64,000 nt of DNA, taken from contig NZ_GG703818.1 of assembly GCF_000156395.1 (NCBI RefSeq), positions 832,426 to 896,425 on the forward strand. Reading direction: 5' to 3'. Source of the stretch: Providencia rustigianii DSM 4541. GTDB taxonomy: Bacteria; Pseudomonadota; Gammaproteobacteria; Enterobacterales; Enterobacteriaceae. The position numbers and the translations under genes are program-made. Below the pieces are notes generated by a model that had not been told where the DNA came from, did not search any database, and worked only from the letters and a program-made list of their open reading frames with translations. Position 1 is the first letter of the stretch. Every line of letters starts with the position of its first letter. Below, one piece after another: positions 1 through 8,678 of this stretch.

Positions 1-159
1 TGTATCATTTGTATATATTTCAAGAACTAAAGAATTTAAAAACATTTCAAAAACTAAGTGTTGATCAAAAGAGTACGGTTCCTCGATCTCATTTTCTCTT
101 ATAAATTCATATACATAGGAACTAATAATAGGATGATTTATTTTTGTTATATTAGACAT
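1..159 (-). CDS. Partial unknown ORF running off the left edge
   Basis: An open frame of 53 codons runs leftward from ATG 159-157 out of the window. AAGG at 167-170 (minus strand) lies about seven bases before this ATG, so I prefer it to the in-frame ATG at 172-174. The peptide begins MSNITKINHPIISSYVYEF and is acidic and hydrophobic in the visible part. I do not recognise the family. It is divergent from the restriction gene and sits in the same AT-rich island, so a role in defence or island maintenance is possible but only inferred. Confidence 0.5.
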   Translation of the reverse strand, partial: MSNITKINHPIISSYVYEFIRENEIEEPYSFDQHLVFEMFLNSLVLEIYTNDT

Positions 160-941
160 AAAGTAACCTTTCATTAAATAATTTAACTCTGTATTATATA
201 GCTAAATAAGTATATCCACACTTATTTTTACAGATGCTATCTAGAATAATATTAACCATCTTATTTAGAAAAATAACCATCAAATAAGATACAATATCTC
301 GAAAAATTTATATCATCAGAATAATAAACTAGAATGGTCATGATAGGGTGTTTAATCAAATATTGTCACTCGGATTTTGAATTAAATTAATTATTTTAAA
401 CACGGATTTATAATCACCTTATCAATGATATAATCTACAATTTTTATGCCTACTGAAAAAATAACAGGTAAGACGACAAATGAAAAATCACAATAGGCCA
501 CTTGAGAAATTAATATCGCCTATTCTTCGTATCTAAAAATAATCACCTCCCTAAATTCATCCATATAGTCTACATCGCACTACATCATTCATCTGCCCAC
601 CTATCTATCGTGCACTTTTTTAAACTAAACTCCATTCAACCAACAGTTAGTCATTTGATAATTTATACTTAATGACATAGAAATACTGCAATAACGAAGA
701 TTACCTTTTTAACAATTGACTAGTTAAAAAATATATACTAAGAATCATAATAGTATTTTTCGATTAGTAGTATCCTGATTCATACAAATACTTCACTACA
801 TCATACTAAACATTGGTATCTCAAATTTACCTTGATATGCTTGAATTTTTTATCTAATCCGATAACAATTACCATAAATTTCGCGAATAGGTTTTATCTC
901 ACGATTACCTAGAGACATAAACATTCATAAAAGGAGCCATG
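160..941. other. AT-rich non-coding stretch inside the island
   Basis: About 780 bases separate the edge ORF from the restriction gene. I see no convincing reading frame, no recognisable RNA gene and no controller (C) protein gene of the kind often found in type II systems. The sequence is visibly AT-rich and presumably carries the divergent promoters, but I could not pick boxes with good spacing. Confidence 0.5.
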
Positions 942-1913
942 ATGGCTGTTAGTATTGCTGAATATTTGGGACAAAGAACCGATGTTAAGGAATCTATCAT
1001 ACCCATAGCTAAAGATACTGAAGCACAGTGCCCTTTTATGGATCGTACGTGCGATAAAGTTAGTAAGAAAAACCATCCTGTATGTAGTGTTCGTAAACCT
1101 GATAATACAATTTGGATAGTCTGCGAACATAGGCTTTGCTCTACTCGTCAAAAAAAAGATATAAGTATAGAAGGACGAATACAAAAAGTAGACAACATTT
1201 TAGTTGAACATCAAATAGATATTTTACGCAAAGTTGCAAAACTAATATACCAAGATCCAAAACTGCGTGATTCTGAAATTGGTGTAAAAAGAGAAGTTAA
1301 TATTCCTCTACCTGATTCAGGAAATAGCTATCACGCAGACTATGTAATGAGAAATTTCTCAGGGAGAGGGAAGGTAGATGAAGTACTCTTAGAAATGCAA
1401 GGTGGGGGGGAAACGAGTAGTACCGGGGCCATAACTCGACATATTACAGCTTGGTCCGCTTTAGAAACTCCAACAAATGAATTTCTAAGGCAGCGTGTTG
1501 CTGCAAACCCTATAGAAACTAATGCATGGAGACGTCAACAAGAACAGTTTCTTGTAAAAGGAAATGTTGTTGATCAAACTGGAGGAAAAATCGTTTTTGC
1601 TGTAGGTACTCTATTATACGACTATCTACATAAACGATTCAAAAATGCTAACTTAAGAGACCTTAAAGCTCATAACTGGACACTATGTATATTAGCTTTT
1701 AAAGAGGATACAGACCAAGCCCCTAAACCTGGTCCTATCCCATTAACCATTGATAAAACTAAAACTTTATTTACTAATTACTCAACATTTGTTCGTTTTT
1801 TAACAGATCAAGGAGCCCCTCGCCCTGAGCTATTTGAGGGAGAGTTTTTGTGTTTGGATAATAACACAATCACAGTTGACCCCAATTTAGAACTTACTGA
1901 TCTACAAGAATAA
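942..1913 (+). CDS. NotI/EagI-like type II restriction endonuclease
   Basis: This 323-residue protein resembles the NotI family of type II endonucleases. Near the N-terminus are five cysteines (residues 30, 37, 48, 61, 66) in a CPFMDRTC...C...C...C arrangement, like the iron-Cys4 structural site known for NotI. A catalytic core follows: D133 in HADYV, then E151 and Q153 in LLEMQGG, matching the atypical D...E-x-Q site of NotI rather than the usual E-x-K. AAGGAG at 931-936 is two bases from ATG 939 but five from ATG 942, so 942 is preferred. The last 20 bases overlap the convergent methyltransferase. The family is known for GC-rich targets (NotI GCGGCCGC, EagI CGGCCG); the target here is not shown. 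The reading frame looks intact. Confidence 0.85.
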   Translation: MAVSIAEYLGQRTDVKESIIPIAKDTEAQCPFMDRTCDKVSKKNHPVCSVRKPDNTIWIVCEHRLCSTRQKKDISIEGRIQKVDNILVEHQIDILRKVAKLIYQDPKLRDSEIGVKREVNIPLPDSGNSYHADYVMRNFSGRGKVDEVLLEMQGGGETSSTGAITRHITAWSALETPTNEFLRQRVAANPIETNAWRRQQEQFLVKGNVVDQTGGKIVFAVGTLLYDYLHKRFKNANLRDLKAHNWTLCILAFKEDTDQAPKPGPIPLTIDKTKTLFTNYSTFVRFLTDQGAPRPELFEGEFLCLDNNTITVDPNLELTDLQE

Positions 1914-2799
1914 TCCTTTTTCCAATCCATTCTACGATAGGGACCGCTACCGCGTTCCCTATTGCTCTGAATCTATTAGAGTCCAATTCCTTGGAAAACC
2001 TTGAAGAGTCTCGTATTCTGAAGGGAGCATGCGGCGTACATACAGCGTCAGAGCTTCCTCTTGAGTCAAGGGTGTACGTTTCTCCATCATTTCTAAATCC
2101 TTTAGCTTGTGGCCCGGCTGTTGCTTTCCTTCCGATACTTGCATGCTGGATAGAATAGCAATCTGCTTTTGATACGCTTGTAACAATGGCTCGGGCAGGA
2201 TTTGTCCTCTCTCCTTGGCCCTGTTTATCAACGATTCTAGTTGTTCCTTGCTCAAAAAGGACTCTAGAGGAGCGCATGTCTCCAAGACTTCCGATAATAT
2301 ACACTCGTCTTCTTCGCTGTGGTGTTCCAAAGTATTTTGCGTCCAATACTCTCCACGAAATGCCATACCCGAGTTCGACCAATGTATCGATGACAATTCT
2401 GAAGTCTTGTCCATTGTGGCTATTAAGGAGTCCGGGAACATTTTCAATAATAAGCCACTCAGGTTTTCTTTCTTCGATGAGTTTTGCATAAGTATAAAAT
2501 AAGCCACTTCTGGCTCCCTCCAATCCTTTTCTTTTTCCTTGATTTGCAGAAGAGACATCCTGACAAGGAAATCCGCCACACCATACATTACTATCAGGAA
2601 TGTCATTCGCTTTTAAATTAGTAATATCGGTATACAATGGAATATCAGGCCAATTTTTATTCAGTACTGATTGACAGAATTTATTGATTTCACATTGAAA
2701 AACAACATTCATTCCAGATCTTTCAAGTCCTAAATCGAATCCACCTATTCCCGCAAAAAAAGAGGAAACTTTATATTCCTTTAGTGGTTTCATATTCAT
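1894..2799 (-). CDS. DNA cytosine-C5 methyltransferase with out-of-frame motif IX
   Basis: The partner methyltransferase of the restriction gene. In the 301-codon frame it shows motif I (FFAGIGGFDLGLE, residues 14-26), the catalytic PCQ (78-80, Cys79), ENV (119-121), QRRRR (161-165), a target-recognition region with IGRKATAGPQ and YTLDSRG, and motif X (RAIGNAVAVPIVEW). Motif IX is absent from this frame: between about 2045 and 1970 the sequence RRMLPSEYETLQGFPRNW is read in another frame, then motif X returns to the first. Two compensating indels about 70 bases apart would explain this. The result may be an inactive enzyme, a tolerated change, or sequencing error. It would normally protect DNA from the adjacent endonuclease. 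No clear ribosome site precedes ATG 2799, and ATG 2793 is an alternative. Confidence 0.85.
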   Translation of the reverse strand: MNMKPLKEYKVSSFFAGIGGFDLGLERSGMNVVFQCEINKFCQSVLNKNWPDIPLYTDITNLKANDIPDSNVWCGGFPCQDVSSANQGKRKGLEGARSGLFYTYAKLIEERKPEWLIIENVPGLLNSHNGQDFRIVIDTLVELGYGISWRVLDAKYFGTPQRRRRVYIIGSLGDMRSSRVLFEQGTTRIVDKQGQGERTNPARAIVTSVSKADCYSIQHASIGRKATAGPQAKGFRNDGETYTLDSRGSSDAVCTPHAPFRIRDSSRFSKELDSNRFRAIGNAVAVPIVEWIGKRIILVDQ

Positions 2800-3022
2800 A
2801 TTAGTTTGTTCATTTTAAATTATTTAAAAGATCCTAGCGTAAAATGAAGCGTATGGCCACACTTTTCTTTTTTAGTGGTCAACAAATTTACAATTGATAC
2901 ATGGCAGTCATCAAAGTACTGTATTTAAACACAGTGCAAATATTGATTGCAAGTGCTTCAACTAGGTAGACTAGCTAACGTTTTAGTTTCACTTTAGTCA
3001 GAAACTTAGTAACAATATAAAG

Positions 3023-4270
3023 TCATCGACCAAACCCAAACGCCCCCACATGTCCTTCCCTATTCGCATCCAGATAATCAGCCCACCATTGCACCATCAG
3101 CCGCCGTTCCTCAATATGCTCTGCCTTATGGATATAAGCCGCGCGCACTGAGTTACGTTCTTGGTGGCTCATCTGCCTTTCTACTGCATCTTTCGACCAT
3201 AGCCCTGACTCAATCAACGAGCTACACGCCATCGTTCTAAAACCATGCCCACACACTTCCGTCTTAGTGTCGTAGCCCATCACACGTAATGCGTTGTTTA
3301 CCGTGTTTTCACTCATGGGTTTTCTAGGGTTATGGTCACCGATAAAGATCAGCTCATGATTACCGCTGAATTGATAGATCTGTTTTAAGATCTCAATAGC
3401 TTGTCGGCTTAAAGGAACTAAGTGAGGAGTTCGCATCTTTGATCCGCGATGGGAGTGTTTAACGCCTTCTATCGCTTCGCGTTCAGCAGGGATCGTCCAC
3501 ATTGCATTATCAAAATCAATTTCATCCCAACGGGCGAAACGTAGCTCACTAGAACGAATAAAAACTAATAGAGTAAGTTTAACGGCAAGTTTAGTTAAAG
3601 GTCTTCCCTTATAATCATCGATACGTTGTAAGAACTCGGGTAGACGTTTAAGCTCTAAAGCGGCTCTGTGGACTCGTTTACCTGTCGCAACTGCACCAGC
3701 CATATCCTGTGCTGGGTTATAGTCAATTAAACCGCTTTGTACGGCATAACGCATAATAGCTGTCACACGTTGCTGTAAACGTGCAGCGACCTCAAGACGT
3801 CCAGACATCTCTACCGCTTTAATAGGTTCGAGTAGATCACGAGTTTTTAGTTCGGCAATATTACGTTTACCAATAGCAGCAAAGATATTGTCTTCAAGGC
3901 TTTTGAGGACTCGATGACTATGGACTTCTGACCACTTTTTATTGGTTGCGTGCCAATCGCGAGCTACCTTCTCAAAGGTATTAAATTCCTTTTGCTGTTC
4001 TTCCTTTAATTCTTTCTTGAGCTCACGAGGATCGATACCTAAAGCAACTTGCTTTCTGGCAGCGTCCCTTCTTTCTCTTGCATCCGCTAAGGAGATTTCA
4101 GGGTATACACCGAAAGCCATCAAATGTTGTTTACCGCCAAAGCGAAAACGGAAACGCCAATATTTAGAGCCATTGGGGTGAATATAAAGAAACAAGCCAT
4201 CACTATCTGTCAGTGTATAAGCTTTCTCGTCTGGTTTAGCTGCACGAACTTTCGTATCGGTTAATGCCAT
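3023..4270 (-). CDS. P4-family tyrosine integrase
   Basis: A 415-residue site-specific recombinase of the P4 type. The N-terminal DUF4102-like domain (MALTDTKVRAAKP...GGKQHLMAFGVYPEISLADAR) is followed by a core-binding region and a C-terminal catalytic domain with the expected residues: Arg in RSSELRFARW (about 240), His-x-x-Arg in HGFRTM (about 345), a second His in MSHQERN, and the Tyr nucleophile in AAYIHK (about 380). I start it at ATG 4270, where AGAGGA lies eight bases upstream, rather than at the longer frame from 4288. It sits just beyond the 3' end of the tRNA-Leu gene, the classic position for an integrase that uses a tRNA 3' end as attachment site. It appears intact and probably mobilised the island to its left. 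Confidence 0.93.
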   Translation of the reverse strand: MALTDTKVRAAKPDEKAYTLTDSDGLFLYIHPNGSKYWRFRFRFGGKQHLMAFGVYPEISLADARERRDAARKQVALGIDPRELKKELKEEQQKEFNTFEKVARDWHATNKKWSEVHSHRVLKSLEDNIFAAIGKRNIAELKTRDLLEPIKAVEMSGRLEVAARLQQRVTAIMRYAVQSGLIDYNPAQDMAGAVATGKRVHRAALELKRLPEFLQRIDDYKGRPLTKLAVKLTLLVFIRSSELRFARWDEIDFDNAMWTIPAEREAIEGVKHSHRGSKMRTPHLVPLSRQAIEILKQIYQFSGNHELIFIGDHNPRKPMSENTVNNALRVMGYDTKTEVCGHGFRTMACSSLIESGLWSKDAVERQMSHQERNSVRAAYIHKAEHIEERRLMVQWWADYLDANREGHVGAFGFGR

Positions 4271-4550
4271 ATTCTTTGTCCTCTTCACCCCAGAGTGAGT
4301 ATATAAACGAGATATCTCAGATTACTGTTGATGATTTCAAGTTACATAGCCAACTAAGTGTCTACGCCACAGGCTGCGCCTGCATTGCTTTAGCATCGGT
4401 AATTCGAGATACAATGAGTATACAAACATTATCGAAGCGAAGATATACTCAGATGTATACTCACTCGGAGGTTGATGTGGGTTGAGTTAAGTTGACATGC
4501 ATTGACTGAAAACGCGGGGAAAGCCTTGCAAACACTGGATTTTAGATACA
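4271..4550. other. Integrase-tRNA gap with possible integrase arm sites
   Basis: No gene is visible here. Short related words occur in opposite orientations: GAGTGAGTATATA near 4293 and GTATACTCACTCGG near 4456-4470, with TATACTCAGATG close by. These could be arm-type sites for the integrase, or part of its promoter. That reading is an inference from position and repetition. Confidence 0.3.
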
Positions 4551-4576
4551 AAAAAAGACGTCGGTTGACGTCTTTT
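4551..4576 (-). terminator. Terminator of tRNA-Leu(CAA)
   Basis: AAAAGACGTC (4553-4562) pairs perfectly with GACGTCTTTT (4567-4576). Read leftward, the stem is followed by a run of seven T. It ends the tRNA transcript before the integrated island. Confidence 0.8.
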
Positions 4577-4586
4577 GATGTTCTTA

Positions 4587-4671
4587 TGGTGCCGAAGGCC
4601 GGACTCGAACCGGCACACCCGAAGGCGGTTGATTTTGAATCAACTGCGTCTACCAATTCCGCCACTCCGGC
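4587..4671 (-). tRNA. leuX: tRNA-Leu (CAA)
   Basis: An 85-nt class II tRNA with encoded CCA (complement of 4587-4589). The acceptor arms GCCGGAG and CTTCGGC pair with one G-U. The D-loop has GGTAGACGC, the anticodon stem-loop GTTGATTCAAAATCAAC carries anticodon CAA, and a variable arm and GGTTCGAGTCC T-arm follow. Its 3' end faces the integrase, so it is the likely island attachment site; the other copy of that end would lie left of the window. The symbol is by analogy with E. coli. Confidence 0.95.
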
Positions 4672-4703
4672 ACGAAGTGATGTGTTTTTTGGAAAACGCT
4701 GTC

Positions 4704-4731
4704 ATTATACTTGCCTGATGACGACTAGCAA
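4704..4731 (-). promoter_or_regulatory. Promoter of tRNA-Leu(CAA)
   Basis: On the minus strand, TTGCTA (complement of 4726-4731) and a perfect TATAAT (complement of 4704-4709) are separated by 16 bases and lie about 33 bases upstream of the tRNA 5' end. Confidence 0.7.
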
Positions 4732-4966
4732 CAGTTATCTTGAAGAATCAGAGCGTTCGATTAAAAAAAAAGCATATCCACAATCATCGCTGCCACTATT
4801 TTCTCAATAAAATACAAAATCCCCTGTTATGTTCAGCAGCCTTTGCATATCTATGCTAATTTTCCTATAACTATTTTAATCGCCTTCCCCCTTGGGTGAC
4901 TGGCGGCTCGCGGTTATTTTTGTTAGTTTATCCGCTTTCTTATCTGAAATTAAAAAGGCACTAAAT

Positions 4967-5053
4967 ATGGGTTTTGTCGGATGGATCGCCACAGGTGTGG
5001 TTATTGGCATCTTAATTGGTGTCATTATGAAAATATTCTCAAAGAAAAAATAA
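4967..5053 (+). CDS. Possible 28-residue membrane peptide
   Basis: A short frame from ATG 4967 to TAA 5051-5053 encodes one strongly hydrophobic segment (GWIATGVVIGILIGVIMKIF) ending in KKK. AAAGG lies about eight bases before the start. The composition is that of a small inner-membrane protein with a positive C-terminus. I do not recognise a family. It is just upstream of ampH on the same strand and could be co-transcribed with it. Without conservation data this is only a candidate. Confidence 0.4.
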   Translation: MGFVGWIATGVVIGILIGVIMKIFSKKK

Positions 5054-5103
5054 TTTTTGGCTGGAAAGCCCTTTATAAACAACCATATCGGCTGGCTTCT
5101 AAT

Positions 5104-6330
5104 ATGAAGAAATCGTTTTTAAAAATTTTGTCGGTAACCGCACTTTCCGCGGCTTTAATGGCATGTTCGTCAACGACAGATAGACAACCTCAAAACTCAC
5201 AAAGTGGAATGCTAGCTAGCAACTCCGAGTGGCAAATCTTTGAAGGTGATAAAAGGACTTATGAACGCGTCGCAAAAATTGTCGATATGTATGCCAATCG
5301 AATTTATAAAGAAAGTGATGCACGGGGAATGGCCATTATTGTTATCGATAATAACCAAACCTTATCCCGTTACTATGGGGAAACCGCGCCGGGTAATGGC
5401 CAAAAACCGGGGCCGAACTCGTTAATTCGTATCGCATCGGTGAGCAAATTAATGACGAGCGAAATCTTGATTAAGTTGGAACAAGATAAGAAATTAGCCA
5501 TCACCGATACACTTCAGCAATATAGCTATAATGGCGTTAAAGTCCCCGATAATAATAGTGGTCAAGCTATCCGCCTATATCATTTAGCGAGTCATACCAG
5601 TGGGTTACCTCGCGAACAACCGGGAGGAAAATGGGGGCGCCCCGTCTTTATTTGGCCAACCCAAGACAACCGCTGGGCATGGCTGAAAACCGGCAAGCTG
5701 GATGCGACTCCAGGTACTGAAGCCGCTTACTCTAACTTAGCTTACGACCTACTGGCTGATGCGATGGTGAAAGCCACGGGGCAGTCATATCCCCAGTTGT
5801 TCAGCAAGTATGTCACGTCTCCGGCTAAAATGACCGAGACCACCTACACACCGAGTAAAGCCCAATGTGCTCGCTTGATGGAAGGCACTAAACCAAGCCC
5901 ATGCCATAATACTCTTGCAGCCGCAGGAAGTGGCGGCGTCTATTCCACACCAGCGGATATGCAAAAATGGATGCAACAATTTTTATCTACGGATAATAAT
6001 CTGCGCAAAGCTACCGCTGCCCGTGAGCAAGGGATCTTTTTCCCACGTGAAAAATTGTTAGACGTCAAAGGGATGGATGTGGCTGGCTATGCCGATGGAA
6101 TCGGACTTGGCTGGGTGTATATGAAACCGAAAAATGGCATTCCGGGGATCTACCAAAAAACCGGTGGCGGCGGCGGATTTAATACCTATATGGCGATGAT
6201 CCCACAACAAAATATCGCGGTGTTTGTGGTGATGACTCGTAAAGAAAGCAGTAAATTTAGTAAGTTAACTGCCGGTGTTAATGATATGGTCGCTTCGTTA
6301 TCCTCTAATCATGCGTATGGAAAAAATTGA
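5104..6330 (+). CDS. ampH: AmpH-type D-Ala-D-Ala carboxypeptidase/endopeptidase
   Basis: A 408-residue serine hydrolase of the class C beta-lactamase fold, closely matching E. coli AmpH, which trims peptidoglycan cross-links in the periplasm. Visible motifs are the nucleophile SVSK in IASVSKLMTSE, Y-x-N in AAYSNLAYDLLADA, and KTG in QKTGGGGGF; the AmpH-typical HTSGLPREQPGGKWGRPVFIWPT and AGSGGVYST stretches are also present. The N-terminus reads ALMACSS, a plausible lipobox with Cys21 and Ser at +2. That suggests an outer-membrane lipoprotein instead of a simple secreted protein. Start at ATG 5104 gives a normal signal sequence; the open frame extends upstream through the small ORF region but without sense. 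Confidence 0.9.
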   Translation: MKKSFLKILSVTALSAALMACSSTTDRQPQNSQSGMLASNSEWQIFEGDKRTYERVAKIVDMYANRIYKESDARGMAIIVIDNNQTLSRYYGETAPGNGQKPGPNSLIRIASVSKLMTSEILIKLEQDKKLAITDTLQQYSYNGVKVPDNNSGQAIRLYHLASHTSGLPREQPGGKWGRPVFIWPTQDNRWAWLKTGKLDATPGTEAAYSNLAYDLLADAMVKATGQSYPQLFSKYVTSPAKMTETTYTPSKAQCARLMEGTKPSPCHNTLAAAGSGGVYSTPADMQKWMQQFLSTDNNLRKATAAREQGIFFPREKLLDVKGMDVAGYADGIGLGWVYMKPKNGIPGIYQKTGGGGGFNTYMAMIPQQNIAVFVVMTRKESSKFSKLTAGVNDMVASLSSNHAYGKN

Positions 6331-6452
6331 AAGGGTACCGCCGACGCGATTAACGCACTGGCGAACTATACTCCGACAATAAAAACAGGATTCATACACT
6401 TAGTAACGCTGTTTGTGACCGTTTCAGCTTAAGCTGAACGTATACAAACAAA

Positions 6453-6486
6453 AAAGCCATTGTGCTTTCACACAATGGCTTTCTTT
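6453..6486. terminator. Terminator between ampH and lptG
   Basis: AAAGCCATTGTG (6453-6464) pairs with CACAATGGCTTT (6471-6482). T-rich tails on both sides mean it can serve the converging ampH and lptFG transcripts. Confidence 0.8.
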
Positions 6487-6504
6487 ATTCCTGAGATTAA
6501 ACTT

Positions 6505-7581
6505 TTATTTGCGCTTAACCAGCAAGAAGATACTCACACCAAGGAATAATACGCTCGGCAATGCGGCTGCAATGACTGGCGGGATGGAATACACTAAACT
6601 CCAATTACCAAACCCTTGGTTTAGGATATAGAACAAGAATCCGCCTACAATCCCAGAAACCACACGAACCCCCATAGGTACTGTGCGCAATGGGCCAAAG
6701 ATAAAGGAAACCGCCATCAGCATCATGACTGCCGCAGACAGTGGTGCCAAGATTTTTTGCCACATACTCAGTTGGTATACGGAGGCCAGCTGTCCGCTCT
6801 CTTTCAAATACGTAATGTATTGATAAAGCCCACGAATAGACAGTGAATCTGCATGCAATGAAACAATACCGAGTTTCTCTGGCGTCAGATTAGTTTGCCA
6901 CTCATAAGTTAAACGCTGAGAACCGGTAATTTTTTGCTGACTACTTAAAATCGATTCGTCAACTTGGGATAACACCCACAGCTTTTTGTTCGCATCATAG
7001 GTACCCCGAGCAGCAAACATAACTGATTTTAATTTACGTTGATCATCAAAGCGGTAGATTGAAACATCTTGAATATTGTTCGCGTCTTTAATGCTCTGAA
7101 TGTAGATAAAATCATGTGCATCTTTCGCCCACATACCGGAATCAGTCGCAACTAACGAGTTACCCACAATTTTTTCAGCGCGGTAATTTCGCGCCCATTG
7201 GTCGCCGGCTGGTGCAACCCATTCACCGATAAGCATCGCAACAATCACTAACGGAATTGCCGTTTTCATCACAGACATGGCAATCTGCAAACGGGTAAAT
7301 CCTGAAGCTTGCATTACCACCAGTTCACTACGGGATGCGAGCGCTCCTAGCCCCAACAAAGAGCCAAGTAATGCCGCCATTGGGAAAAAGATATCAATAT
7401 CCTTTGGCACTGTTAGTAAGGTGAAAACTCCCGCACTCATTGCAGTGTAGTCACCATCCCCGACCTTGCGAAGCTGCTCAACAAACTTGATGATCCCTGA
7501 CAAAGAAACCAGCAAAAATAGCGCCATTAAAATCGAATTGAGGATAGTTCGACCAATATACCTGTCTAAAACACCAAACAT
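6505..7581 (-). CDS. lptG: LPS export permease LptG
   Basis: A 358-residue inner-membrane protein of the LptF/LptG family (YjgQ in E. coli). It forms the membrane part of the LptB2FG transporter, which extracts lipopolysaccharide from the inner membrane. The N-terminus MFGVLDRYIGRTILNSILMALFLLVSL and three further membrane segments (GALASRSELVVMQASGFTRLQIA around residues 75-100, then two C-terminal helices) bracket a periplasmic beta-jellyroll region. Its ATG overlaps the lptF stop in TAATG, so the pair is translationally coupled. The length equals the usual one. Confidence 0.97.
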   Translation of the reverse strand: MFGVLDRYIGRTILNSILMALFLLVSLSGIIKFVEQLRKVGDGDYTAMSAGVFTLLTVPKDIDIFFPMAALLGSLLGLGALASRSELVVMQASGFTRLQIAMSVMKTAIPLVIVAMLIGEWVAPAGDQWARNYRAEKIVGNSLVATDSGMWAKDAHDFIYIQSIKDANNIQDVSIYRFDDQRKLKSVMFAARGTYDANKKLWVLSQVDESILSSQQKITGSQRLTYEWQTNLTPEKLGIVSLHADSLSIRGLYQYITYLKESGQLASVYQLSMWQKILAPLSAAVMMLMAVSFIFGPLRTVPMGVRVVSGIVGGFLFYILNQGFGNWSLVYSIPPVIAAALPSVLFLGVSIFLLVKRK

Positions 7582-8678
7582 TAGGCAATCCCTCTCGTCA
7601 ATTTAGCTCGCACTCGACGCATGGGTACTGTGTCCCAGATATTCAGCACAATGGCTAGTGCCAAATAGCCGAGGTTGACCGCCCACATAGCATATTTAGG
7701 GTCGATATCACCCTTATCGGCACTATTTCGTAACGTACTTTGTAATAAGAAGAAAATGAGATATAGCAACATGGCTGGGATCATGCTCAATACACGACCT
7801 TGACGCGGGTTCACTTCACTAAGAGGAACCACCATCAACGCCATCACCACAACTGAGAACACAATCGTTAAACGCCAATGGAATTCTGCGTTTATCTCTG
7901 GGTCATTACCATTCCAGAGCTGCATCATGGTTTTTTGTTCCACTTTATCTGTACGTACTTCCGTGGTTCGATGATCGACGACGGCTTGGTAATTCATGAA
8001 ATCAGTAATACGGAAGTCCCGCAACAGCGCAGTGCCTTCATAACGTGTTCCCTGATCTAGAACGACAACTTGGCGACCATTGGCATCTTCTTTCATGTAA
8101 CCACTATCGGCGACCACTACCGATGGACGCTGCTCATTCGCTGTGCGTAACTGAGCCAAAAATACATTTTTAAAATCGTTGCCTTTCACTTCGCCGATAT
8201 ACAACACAAAGTTGTTATCTTTGGTGGTTTTAAATTGCCCTTCCACCATCGCAGCCAATCCTGGATTGGCTTTCGCATCACCTAATACTTGCTCTTTGTA
8301 TTGGGACGACCACGGTAACATCCACGTAATGTTGGCGATAGCAACCAATGCGGTTAATACAGCGAGTACCAATGCCGCTTTGACGAGGACATTTTTGCCG
8401 AGACCACAAGCATGCATCACGGTAATTTCACTTTCAGTGTACAGCTTGCTGTAAGTCATCAGTAGCCCAAGAAATAGGCTCAACGGCAGGATGAGCTGCG
8501 CCATTTCAGGCACACCCAATCCCAACAAAGGGAGGACTAAATTTGAAGGAATATTTCCCTGAACAGCAGCACCTAAAATGTCGATGGACATCTGACTAAA
8601 AAAGATCAGCAATAGGACAAAAAGTATCGCTAACTGACTTTTCAGGGTTTCCCGTACCAAATATCGAATAATGATCAC
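7581..8678 (-). CDS. lptF: LPS export permease LptF
   Basis: A 365-residue partner of LptG (YjgP in E. coli). It starts MIIIRYLVRETLKSQLAILFVLLLIFFSQ and has the paired helices around ELTVMHACGLGKN-like sequence (ESEITVMHACGLGKNVL, residues 78-94), a periplasmic domain, and three C-terminal helices ending at VPMRRVRAK. It heads the leftward lptFG operon and is divergent from pepA, the standard enterobacterial arrangement. Confidence 0.97.
   Translation of the reverse strand: MIIIRYLVRETLKSQLAILFVLLLIFFSQMSIDILGAAVQGNIPSNLVLPLLGLGVPEMAQLILPLSLFLGLLMTYSKLYTESEITVMHACGLGKNVLVKAALVLAVLTALVAIANITWMLPWSSQYKEQVLGDAKANPGLAAMVEGQFKTTKDNNFVLYIGEVKGNDFKNVFLAQLRTANEQRPSVVVADSGYMKEDANGRQVVVLDQGTRYEGTALLRDFRITDFMNYQAVVDHRTTEVRTDKVEQKTMMQLWNGNDPEINAEFHWRLTIVFSVVVMALMVVPLSEVNPRQGRVLSMIPAMLLYLIFFLLQSTLRNSADKGDIDPKYAMWAVNLGYLALAIVLNIWDTVPMRRVRAKLTRGIA

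Noticed and set aside
1959-2606. Long leftward frame overlapping the methyltransferase
   Set aside because: Only its last part (motif IX) makes sense; the rest lacks family features while the other frame has all the remaining motifs. It is evidence for a frameshift, not a second gene.
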